Of a stretch of DNA of 64,000 bases, positions 16,534 through 23,481 are shown in pieces. The notes beneath the pieces are model-generated. The model was not told where the DNA came from, did no database searches, and saw only the letters and a list, made by a program, of their open reading frames with translations. The stretch is from positions 62,001-126,000 of the forward strand of contig CAKOKU010000001.1 in NCBI GenBank assembly GCA_934095865.1, read 5' to 3'. Numbering within the stretch: the stretch's first letter is position 1; every line of letters begins with the position of its first letter. Both the position numbers and the translations under genes were made by a program. This DNA is from an uncultured Bacilli bacterium (GTDB lineage: Bacteria; Bacillota_I; Bacilli_A; RF39; UBA660).

Positions 16534-17100
16534 ATGAACAAGAAGTGGGAAGATGTGTATCCTAAGCAATTTGATATAGTATGGGCAAGATTTCAAGGAT
16601 ATGATGATGTAACGTATGATAAGATAGAAAACTATCATGATCAGAGGCGTCCTTACTTAGTTCTCTTTTTTAAAGATAATTTATATTATTGTTTAAAAGT
16701 TACTACAAAATTTCATTGTGGTGCTTTTGCCTTTGGCAAGGAATATGTTGGCCCAAATGCTGCGTTGTGTTTGATAAAAAGAACTGATTTTACAGGTATT
16801 AAATCAGAATTAAAAGGCGCTGGGCGTTCTAATTTAATTAATTATAAGCGAAGTCGCCTTATTTCTCTTTATTCAGAAGATGATTTTGTTTTTTGCTTTG
16901 ATATTGACAATAGAAGAATTGTTAGGTTTGATTATATTAATTTTTTAACATTCCATGTTCAAATGATATACTCTTTAGAAGAAAAATATAAACATTTGAA
17001 AATGTATGGCGGCTGTGATGAAAGATTAGATGCTGCTCTTAATAGTTATGAGGAATTATTAAATCAGCAAAAGAGAAATTTAAAAGATAATAATAATTAA
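16534..17100 (+). CDS. Unknown protein, possible MazF/PemK-like fold
   Basis: 188 residues, starting 4 bases after truB and probably in its operon. The N-terminal part, YPKQFDIVWARFQG ... RRPYLVLF ... YYCLKVTTKF, resembles the beta-barrel pattern of MazF/PemK-like proteins (a DIV strand, an R-P-hydrophobic strand, then a lysine/threonine strand). The C-terminal ~90 residues are helical and charged. No antitoxin gene is adjacent and the catalytic residues of MazF cannot be placed with certainty, so a toxin role is not supported; a housekeeping RNA-related role is as likely. Confidence 0.55.
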   Translation: MNKKWEDVYPKQFDIVWARFQGYDDVTYDKIENYHDQRRPYLVLFFKDNLYYCLKVTTKFHCGAFAFGKEYVGPNAALCLIKRTDFTGIKSELKGAGRSNLINYKRSRLISLYSEDDFVFCFDIDNRRIVRFDYINFLTFHVQMIYSLEEKYKHLKMYGGCDERLDAALNSYEELLNQQKRNLKDNNN

Positions 17101-17120
17101 ATATATTTTAGGGGGATAAT

Positions 17121-17456
17121 ATGTTTTTTAGAAAAAAGAATAAAGAAAAAACTTTTTTTATTGATTATTTGTATTTAGTTAATGGCTTAAAAAGTTATAA
17201 GGATATGAATGGAGTTACTAGATATCAGAATGAAGAAGTAGTCGTTCGCTATGTGCCTAATATTAATAAATATGCTGTTATTAATAGTAAAGGAACAGAA
17301 CAACCTGTTATTATAGCTGATGATAATACTGATTTATCCACAATTACAAATGATATCTATATAGTAAAAAAGTCAGATTTGAATTTTAGTAATTATACAA
17401 ATTATGATGATTTAAACATAAAAAGAGGAAATAGTTTATTTCAAAAAATAGCTTAA
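17121..17456 (+). CDS. Unknown small protein
   Basis: 111 residues, start supported by TTTTAGGGGGATA before the ATG. Very basic N terminus (FFRKKNKEKT) followed by an alternating beta-rich, soluble sequence; no membrane segment and no motif that I recognise. It follows the previous unknown gene by 20 bases and ends at a terminator, so it is the last gene of the infB-truB transcription unit. Confidence 0.7.
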   Translation: MFFRKKNKEKTFFIDYLYLVNGLKSYKDMNGVTRYQNEEVVVRYVPNINKYAVINSKGTEQPVIIADDNTDLSTITNDIYIVKKSDLNFSNYTNYDDLNIKRGNSLFQKIA

Positions 17457-17482
17457 CAAGAGGCAATGTTCTCTTGTTTTTT
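17457..17482 (+). terminator. Terminator of the rimP-truB transcription unit
   Basis: CAAGAG (17457-17462) pairs with CTCTTG (17471-17476), followed by six T. Confidence 0.85.
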
Positions 17483-17498
17483 AGTATAAAAAAGCAAT

Positions 17499-17522
17499 AA
17501 AAAAAGACTAATTAGTTAGCCT
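17499..17522 (-). terminator. Terminator of rpmB
   Basis: On the minus strand GGCTAA-CTAA-TTAGTC forms a 6-bp stem (one G-T pair) followed by seven T. The stem overlaps the last codons and the stop of rpmB. Confidence 0.65.
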
Positions 17523-17679
17523 TTAGAATAGTTCTAGCTTCTCTAGCAGAAGTCTTAATTTTAACACCGTTAACAGTAATTGTAATCATATTAGGTTTTT
17601 GAAAATGATTAGTTTTGTTAAGAGCATGACTTCTTCTGTTCATTGATTTTGGTTTTTTAGTTGTAACTTTAACTGCCAT
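17512..17679 (-). CDS. rpmB: 50S ribosomal protein L28
   Basis: A 55-residue basic protein. The N-terminal half with KKPKSMNRRSHALNKTNHF and KPNM matches the L28 pattern (G/S-x-N-x-x-SHA-x-x-KT-x-x-x-x-x-PN), and the C-terminal part IKTSAREARTILKAN fits its last helix. It is a few residues shorter than most L28 proteins and has no cysteines, so it is the zinc-free form. A perfect AGGAGG lies upstream of the ATG at 17679, and a strong promoter and its own terminator flank it. It stands alone and is divergent from cca. Confidence 0.88.
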   Translation of the reverse strand: MAVKVTTKKPKSMNRRSHALNKTNHFQKPNMITITVNGVKIKTSAREARTILKAN

Positions 17680-17713
17680 TTGGTATTCCTCCTTTTGTTC
17701 GTTTGTCTAGTAA

Positions 17714-17743
17714 ATTCTACCATAACAAGTAGTATATTGTCAA
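17714..17743 (-). promoter_or_regulatory. Promoter of rpmB
   Basis: On the minus strand TTGACA (17743-17738), an 18-base spacer and TAGAAT (17719-17714) with an extended TGG. A divergent extended -10 (TGTTATAAT, -10 at 17753-17758) for cca lies just beyond it. Confidence 0.75.
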
Positions 17744-17773
17744 ATAAAATGTTATAATTACTTAGGAGATATA

Positions 17774-18856
17774 ATGGATAAAGTAATATTTGATATATTA
17801 AGTAAATTAGAAGAAAAACATTTTGAAGGATATATAGTGGGTGGTTATGTTCGTGATTTTTTAATGAATAGAAAAAGTTATGATGTTGATATTTGCACTA
17901 ATGCCACAGTGAAGGATTTAAGTGAAATTTTATCTGGGAATGTCAATGCTTCCCTTTATGGGGCTTTTAAGATATCTAAGCCACCATATAATATTGATAT
18001 AACCACTTATAGGATAGATGTTTCTTATTTGAATCGTCATCCAACTGTTTTATATACTAATAGTGTTAGTCAGGATGTTTTAAGAAGAGATTTTACAGTT
18101 AATACTATTTTAATGGATAAAAATGGGAATATTGTTGATTATTTAGGTGGATTAAAAGATTTAAGGGAAAAGAAAATAAGGTGTGTTGGTAATCCTCAAG
18201 AAAAATTGCTTGAAGATCCTTTACGAATATTAAGAGCATTAAGATTTCAGGCTGTGTTGAATTTTACGATTGAGAAAGATACTTTGACTTATATTAATAA
18301 ATATAAAGATAATCTTAAAGAATTACCTTTAACTAGAGTAAAACAAGAACTAGATAAAATTTTGATGTGTGATAATGTCATTAAATCATTAGACTATTTG
18401 CGCAAACTGGGAATTTTAAAAATATTAGGTATTAGTTATAAAAAAATAAGAAAGACTAAAGATTTATGTGGAATGTATGCTCAATTAGAAGTTCCGAAAG
18501 ATTACCATTTTACAAAAAAAGAAAAGAATAATATAAAAAATATTCAAAAAATATTAAAGTATGGTAAGATAGATAATACGGTTGTTTATTATCATGGTTT
18601 ATATTATGCAATGGTTGCTGGTGAAATACTTGGTTATGAACGATTAAATATTGCAATGTTAGAAAAAAACTTACCAATTCATAAGCGTAAAGACATTAAT
18701 ATAACTCCTGAGGAAATATGTAGTTTAGGGATAGAAAAAAATAAACTAAATAAAATATATGAAGATTTAGAATATATGCTTTTAATGAAGAAATTACCTA
18801 ATAGAAAGGAAGAATTGGAGGCTTATATTCTTAAATTTAAGAAAGGAACTTGTTAA
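17774..18856 (+). CDS. cca: CCA tRNA nucleotidyltransferase
   Basis: Class II nucleotidyltransferase that adds or repairs the 3' CCA of tRNA. The head domain has GGYVRDFLMNRKSYDVDI, with metal-binding Asp37 and Asp39, then RRDFTVNTILMD and LLEDPLRILRALRF, the RNA- and nucleotide-binding signatures. Length 360 is slightly shorter than average; the tail beyond residue ~230 is helical. An HD domain is not evident. The start has AGGAG seven bases upstream. Confidence 0.9.
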   Translation: MDKVIFDILSKLEEKHFEGYIVGGYVRDFLMNRKSYDVDICTNATVKDLSEILSGNVNASLYGAFKISKPPYNIDITTYRIDVSYLNRHPTVLYTNSVSQDVLRRDFTVNTILMDKNGNIVDYLGGLKDLREKKIRCVGNPQEKLLEDPLRILRALRFQAVLNFTIEKDTLTYINKYKDNLKELPLTRVKQELDKILMCDNVIKSLDYLRKLGILKILGISYKKIRKTKDLCGMYAQLEVPKDYHFTKKEKNNIKNIQKILKYGKIDNTVVYYHGLYYAMVAGEILGYERLNIAMLEKNLPIHKRKDINITPEEICSLGIEKNKLNKIYEDLEYMLLMKKLPNRKEELEAYILKFKKGTC

Positions 18857-19519
18857 GTGAATGATGTAGTAAAAGTATTAAAAGCTAAGAATTTTTTGAT
18901 AAATGAACTTTTGATTAAAAATATAGATAAAAGTATTTCACTTAATGATTTTTTAGTGTTCTTGGCTATTTTAAACAGTTCTAAAGAGGTGTTTGACTGT
19001 GAAGAAATAGCAGGTATTCTTGGTCTTAGTAGTGGAGAGGTTATGACATCCTTTAATAATTTAATTATTAAAGAACTAATTGATTATAAGACTGTGAATG
19101 AAAACAATAAAATAAGGGAAGTTATTTCTTTTGAAAGATTTTATAATAAAATTGCCGAAAATTTACAAACTACATCTAAAAAAGTGGTTTCTAGTAATAT
19201 TTATGAAACTTTTCAAAAAGAATTGGTTAGAAGTTTATCACCGGTTGAGTATGAATATATTAATGCTTGGTTAGATAAGGGAATGAGTGAAGATTTAATT
19301 ATTGGGGCTTTAAAAGATGCCGTATTGAGTGGAGCTAAAAATTTTCGGTATATTGACCGGATTTTATATGATTGGCGTAAACAAGGCTTTAATTCTATGA
19401 ATGACGTTGTGGCTAAAAGAAAGTCGGTTTCAAATGTTTATCAAGAAGAAGATAATTCTAATTCAGATAATGATATTGAATATTTTGATTATGATTGGTT
19501 AAATGATGATGATGAATAA
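18857..19519 (+). CDS. dnaD: DnaD-like primosomal replication protein
   Basis: Firmicute replication-initiation/restart protein. N-terminal winged helix (about residues 10-95: SLNDFLVFLAILNSSKEVFD, then EIAGILGLSSGEVMTSFNNL), and C-terminal DnaD/DnaB_2 domain (LSPVEYEYINAWLDKGMSED ... ALKDAVLSGAKNFRYIDRIL ... WRKQG), which binds DNA and oligomerises. The GTG start directly abuts the cca stop, with AAAGGAAC upstream. The Asp-rich tail overlaps nth, as the dnaD-nth order is common in Firmicutes. Confidence 0.93.
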   Translation: MNDVVKVLKAKNFLINELLIKNIDKSISLNDFLVFLAILNSSKEVFDCEEIAGILGLSSGEVMTSFNNLIIKELIDYKTVNENNKIREVISFERFYNKIAENLQTTSKKVVSSNIYETFQKELVRSLSPVEYEYINAWLDKGMSEDLIIGALKDAVLSGAKNFRYIDRILYDWRKQGFNSMNDVVAKRKSVSNVYQEEDNSNSDNDIEYFDYDWLNDDDE

Positions 19520-20138
19520 AGATAAGATAAATGATATTTTGGCAAAATTAGATATTATGATACCAAACCCAAGGTGTGAGTTAAATTATACTAAGCCATA
19601 TGAGTTGTTAATTGCAACAGTGTTGTCTGCTCAATGTACTGATGCGAGAGTTAATGAAGTAACAAAAAAGTTGTGGGAAAAATATGATTTGCAAAGTCTA
19701 AGTGAAGCTTCGTTAAAAGAGATTGAACAAGTAATAAGACCAGTGGGAACTTATCATAATAAAGCTTTCTATTTAAAAGAAATAGCGTGTCGTCTTTTAG
19801 CTGATTATAATGGTGATGTTCCAAATGATAGAGTTTATTTAGAAACTTTACCAGGAGTTGGCAGAAAAACAACTAATGTGGTTTTGGCAAATATTTTTGA
19901 TGAACCAACGATTGCTGTTGATACTCATGTTTATAGGACTTCCAAACGATTAGGTCTTACTAAAAAAAATGCTAGTGTATATGAAACAGAGTTAGCATTG
20001 ATGAAAAAAATTCCAAAAGCAAAATGGAGCCGTTTACATCATCAATTAGTGTTATTTGGAAGGTATATTTGTAAAGCTAAGAGTCCATGTTGTGAAAAGT
20101 GCTTGCTTCAAGATTACTGTAAAGAAAAAAATAGGTAG
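19503..20138 (+). CDS. nth: Endonuclease III (DNA glycosylase/AP lyase)
   Basis: Removes oxidised pyrimidines and cleaves the abasic site. The helix-hairpin-helix LPGVGRKTTNVVLAN contains the catalytic Lys, followed by VDTHVYRTSKRLGL with the catalytic Asp. The 4Fe-4S cluster motif C-X6-C-X2-C-X5-C is complete near the end (CKAKSPCCEKCLLQDYC). Four consecutive ATG codons at 19503-19514 make the exact start uncertain by three residues; all lie inside dnaD, so translation is coupled. Confidence 0.95.
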   Translation: MMMMNKDKINDILAKLDIMIPNPRCELNYTKPYELLIATVLSAQCTDARVNEVTKKLWEKYDLQSLSEASLKEIEQVIRPVGTYHNKAFYLKEIACRLLADYNGDVPNDRVYLETLPGVGRKTTNVVLANIFDEPTIAVDTHVYRTSKRLGLTKKNASVYETELALMKKIPKAKWSRLHHQLVLFGRYICKAKSPCCEKCLLQDYCKEKNR

Positions 20139-20144
20139 TAAAAT

Positions 20145-20435
20145 ATGAAAAAAATAGAAGAAGAAAAAAATAGATACAGAACATTAATTGGGGCTTATTA
20201 TGGGGTTACTTTGTTAGATGAGTATAAATTAAAAGCTTATGTTCTAAAAGATATTGAACTTTTAATAAGAAACTTTATTAAAGATAAAGAGATGGATTTT
20301 AAAGGCGAAGCTGATGATGTTAAGTATAATGTTAGTCCCAAAGTTAAATTACAAGATGCTTTTTATGTGTTAAATGAGATAGATGCTGATAAAGAGTTAT
20401 TGCATTTATTGAAAATTAGATTACAAAAGATGTAA
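20145..20435 (+). CDS. Unknown small helical protein
   Basis: 96 residues, charged (Lys, Glu, Asp) and predicted mostly helical, with no membrane segment, cysteine or recognised motif. Starts six bases after nth and is followed 21 bases later by cutA, so it is in the same operon. No function can be assigned. Confidence 0.65.
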   Translation: MKKIEEEKNRYRTLIGAYYGVTLLDEYKLKAYVLKDIELLIRNFIKDKEMDFKGEADDVKYNVSPKVKLQDAFYVLNEIDADKELLHLLKIRLQKM

Positions 20436-20456
20436 ATTATAATGAGGTAAAATAAA

Positions 20457-20786
20457 ATGATTGATGAATATTGTATGATTGAAATAGCTTTTGATGATAA
20501 AGAAGAAGCTACTAGAACTATTAAAGCACTGTTAGAAGAAAAATTGGTTAGTAGTTGTCAATTAATAACAGGCGAATCAACATGGTTGTGGCATCAAGAA
20601 CTGGAAAGTGCAGTTGAATACCTTTTATTTGTTAAAACTAAAAAGAATTTGGCTCCTAAGATTTATAATGTTGTAAGAAAGTATCATAGTTATGAAACTT
20701 TTGAATTTGCAATAATACCAATTAGTAGTACCAGTAGAAATTATCTTGCTTGGATAAATAATGAAGTTAGAGGTAAGGAATATTAA
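20457..20786 (+). CDS. cutA: CutA1-like divalent cation tolerance protein
   Basis: Small trimeric ferredoxin-fold protein, classically linked to copper tolerance but of uncertain role in Firmicutes. The pattern LVSSCQLITGESTWLWHQEL ... EYLLFVKTKK ... YETFEFAIIPIS ... YLAWI matches CutA1 (a SC strand, a W-x-x-E segment, an E-x-hydrophobic-x-K-T strand, and a final Y-L-x-W-I). Length 109 is normal. It is last in the cca-dnaD-nth unit and is followed by a terminator. Confidence 0.85.
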   Translation: MIDEYCMIEIAFDDKEEATRTIKALLEEKLVSSCQLITGESTWLWHQELESAVEYLLFVKTKKNLAPKIYNVVRKYHSYETFEFAIIPISSTSRNYLAWINNEVRGKEY

Positions 20787-20792
20787 TTAGAG

Positions 20793-20830
20793 ATATTAGA
20801 AGATATAAATAATTTTCTAATATTTTTTTT
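20793..20830 (+). terminator. Terminator after cutA
   Basis: ATATTAGAA (20793-20801) pairs perfectly with TTCTAATAT (20815-20823), with a T run to 20830. The end of the T run together with the next bases forms TTGACA (20829-20834), a possible -35 element for the oleate hydratase gene. Confidence 0.85.
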
Positions 20831-20941
20831 GACATTTAATTTTGTTTGTCTAAAAATAATACAGTCTATGTTTGATGTTTATTGTATAAATAAAGAGATT
20901 TTGTATAATTCTAAGTATGTACAATAAAGGAGGAATATAAT

Positions 20942-22735
20942 ATGTATTATGGAGCAGGTACTTATGAGGCTTTTGCTCATCCAGAAAAACCAATTGGGGC
21001 CGAAAAAAAGAAGGCATATATAATAGGAACTGGTCTTGCTGGTTTGTCAGCAGCTTTCTATTTGGTGCGTGATGGAGGTCTTAAGGGAGAAAATATTCAT
21101 TTACTAGAAAAATTGGAGCTTGCTGGTGGTTCGTGTGATGGTCGTAAAGACGTAACAAAAGGCTTTTTTATGCGTGGCGGTCGTGAAATGGATAATCATT
21201 TTGAATGTATGTGGGATATGTTTCGTGATGTACCATCAATTGAAAATTCAAAAGTATCAGTATTAGATGAATACTACTGGTTAAATAAACATGATCCTAA
21301 CTATTCATTGTGTCGCGCAACGATTGAATGTGGTAAAGATGCGCATACGGATAAATTATTTAAATTAGATAAAAAGTCAGCTTTAGCATTATCTAAGTTG
21401 TTTATAACTCCCGAAAAAGAATTAGAAGATAAAAAAATATCTGATGTTTTGCCAAGTAGTTTTTGGGATACTAACTTCTGGTTATACTGGCAAACTATGT
21501 TTGCATTTCAAAAATGGTCTTCAGCTTTAGAAATGAAAAGATATTTATGTCGTTATGTTCATCATATAGATGGGTTACCTGATTTTTCAGCTTTAAGATT
21601 TACTAAATATAATCAGTATGAATCAATGATTTTACCATTAACAAAATACTTAGAAAGTCATGGCGTAAAAATAGAGTATAGTATTGATGTAAAGAATGTT
21701 ATCATAGATAATAGTGGTACTAAAAAGATAGCTAAAGAGATTAAATATCTAAAGGATAATGAAGAAAAATCAATTTCACTAACAGAAAATGATTTAGTCT
21801 TTATTACTAACGGTTGTTGTACAGATACTTCTTGTTATGGTGATCAATTTAATGCTCCGGATTTGTCTGTTATCAAAAATGGTTGTGGTGAGTCTTGGGA
21901 TTTGTGGAAAAATATTGCTAATCAAGCTAGTAATGGTGAGTTTGGTAATCCTATGAAGTTTTGTAGTAATGTTGATGCTACTAACTGGATGAGTGCTACG
22001 ATTGCAACTAGTGATGAAGAAATAATTAAACATATTATGGATATTTGTAAACGTGATCCGCGTAGTGGAAGAGTAACGACTGGTGGAATTGTTACCGTAA
22101 AAGATAGTGTAGATAACTGGTACTTATCATGGACAATTAATCGTCAACCTCAATTTAAGAGTCAAGATAAAAATATGATTTTAGTTTGGGCTTATTCTTT
22201 AAATACCAATAAAAAAGGAAACTTTGTCAAAAAGCCAATGCGTTTATGTACGGGAAGTGAAGTTTGTCAAGAATGGTTATATCATATTGGCATTCCTGTT
22301 GATAAGATTAGTGTTTATGCTAATGAAAAATGTAATACAACAACTTGTTATATGCCATATATAAATGCTTTCTTCCAACCACGTATGAAGAGTGATCGAC
22401 CTCTAGTCGTACCAAAAGGTTCAATTAATTTTGCGTTTCTAGGTCAATTTGCTGAAACACCAAGAGATACAATTTTTACGACTGAATATTCTATTCGTAC
22501 AGGAATGGAAGCTGTCTATACACTTTTAAATGTTGATCGTGCTGTTCCCGAAGTTTGGGGTAGTTGCTATGATATTAGAGAATTACTAAAAGCGGCATAT
22601 TATGCTGTTGATAAAAAAAGTATTGATGAATTACCATTAAGTATTGTTGAAAAAGAAATGGTAAAAGTATTGCTAAAAAAGATAAAGAATACAGATATAG
22701 AATTGCTTTTAAAAGATAGTGGCTTGCTTAAATAA
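20942..22735 (+). CDS. ohyA: Oleate hydratase (fatty acid double-bond hydratase)
   Basis: FAD-dependent enzyme that adds water across cis-9 double bonds of unsaturated fatty acids such as oleate, giving 10-hydroxy acids; in gut bacteria and staphylococci it detoxifies host fatty acids. Evidence: N-terminal Rossmann motif IGTGLAGLSAAFYLVRDGG, the GGREMDNHFECMWDMF stretch specific to this family, an RFTKYNQYESMILPL segment, and the conserved FLGQFAETPRDTIFTTEYS near the end. Length 597 is right. The start has AAGGAGG nine bases upstream. A TetR-type regulator follows 98 bases downstream and is the likely controller. Confidence 0.95.
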   Translation: MYYGAGTYEAFAHPEKPIGAEKKKAYIIGTGLAGLSAAFYLVRDGGLKGENIHLLEKLELAGGSCDGRKDVTKGFFMRGGREMDNHFECMWDMFRDVPSIENSKVSVLDEYYWLNKHDPNYSLCRATIECGKDAHTDKLFKLDKKSALALSKLFITPEKELEDKKISDVLPSSFWDTNFWLYWQTMFAFQKWSSALEMKRYLCRYVHHIDGLPDFSALRFTKYNQYESMILPLTKYLESHGVKIEYSIDVKNVIIDNSGTKKIAKEIKYLKDNEEKSISLTENDLVFITNGCCTDTSCYGDQFNAPDLSVIKNGCGESWDLWKNIANQASNGEFGNPMKFCSNVDATNWMSATIATSDEEIIKHIMDICKRDPRSGRVTTGGIVTVKDSVDNWYLSWTINRQPQFKSQDKNMILVWAYSLNTNKKGNFVKKPMRLCTGSEVCQEWLYHIGIPVDKISVYANEKCNTTTCYMPYINAFFQPRMKSDRPLVVPKGSINFAFLGQFAETPRDTIFTTEYSIRTGMEAVYTLLNVDRAVPEVWGSCYDIRELLKAAYYAVDKKSIDELPLSIVEKEMVKVLLKKIKNTDIELLLKDSGLLK

Positions 22736-22757
22736 TTAATAAGCGTTATGTAAAAAA

Positions 22758-22788
22758 AGATGGTTTAAGTTTATAAACTGTCTTTTTT
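22758..22788 (+). terminator. Terminator after the oleate hydratase gene
   Basis: AGATGGTTTA (22758-22767) pairs with TAAACTGTCT (22774-22783; two G-T pairs), followed by T run. Confidence 0.8.
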
Positions 22789-22833
22789 CTTGTTCAAAAT
22801 AATTTTCTAAAGTATAATTAATTTGGTGAATTT

Positions 22834-23388
22834 ATGAGTAGTTTAACAACCAAAAAAGCAATTTCTTATGCTTTAAAAGATTTATTAAAAGAACGACCAT
22901 TTAATAAAATTACAGTCAATGATATTGCTAAAAACTGTAATATTAACAGACAAACGTTTTATTATCATTTTATTGATAAAGAAGATTTAATTGAATGGAT
23001 ATGTAAAGAAGAAATGAGTGGCGTTTTAGAAAAACAAAAAGAAGATATTCCATGGCAAGAAAAATTTTTAGCTGTATTTATGTTGATGCAAAAAGAAAAA
23101 GTATTTGTTACTAATATTTATCATTCTGTGTCTTTAGAGATATTAAGACAAAATCTTTACCGTTTAGTGTATCCTATTATATATAAAGAAATAGATAAAA
23201 TTTCTAAGGCTGATAATTTATTAGAACAAGATAAAATTTTTATTACTGATTTTTATAAGTATGCTTTTGTTGCTATTGTTCTTGAGTGGATAAAAAATGA
23301 TATGGTAGAAGAACCACAGATAATAGTAGGTAAAGTTAGTAATTTAGTAACGGGAACTATTAAACACGCTTGTATTGCTTTAAATTAA
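22834..23388 (+). CDS. TetR-family transcription regulator
   Basis: The N-terminal 50 residues form a TetR helix-turn-helix: KITVNDIAKNCNINRQTFYYHFIDKEDLI. The remaining ~130 residues are the ligand-binding/dimerisation part, resembling the TetR_C domain of DhaS-type regulators. It has its own start with GGTGA and a terminator separates it from ohyA, yet the two are adjacent and on the same strand, so fatty-acid-responsive repression of ohyA is a reasonable guess, not a demonstrated one. Confidence 0.88.
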   Translation: MSSLTTKKAISYALKDLLKERPFNKITVNDIAKNCNINRQTFYYHFIDKEDLIEWICKEEMSGVLEKQKEDIPWQEKFLAVFMLMQKEKVFVTNIYHSVSLEILRQNLYRLVYPIIYKEIDKISKADNLLEQDKIFITDFYKYAFVAIVLEWIKNDMVEEPQIIVGKVSNLVTGTIKHACIALN

Positions 23389-23481
23389 TTAATAACATAA
23401 AAAGTAACTTTTTCCGTGAAGATTAGCTATTTATTTTCTTTTTGGGATATGATGTTATATAATCAATTTATGAGGTAAATT

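Noticed and set aside
20876..20925. TTGTA/TACAA and TATTGTA/TACAATA inverted repeats upstream of the oleate hydratase gene as a TetR operator
   Set aside because: Half-sites are only 5-7 bases in very AT-rich DNA with long spacers; too weak to call an operator.
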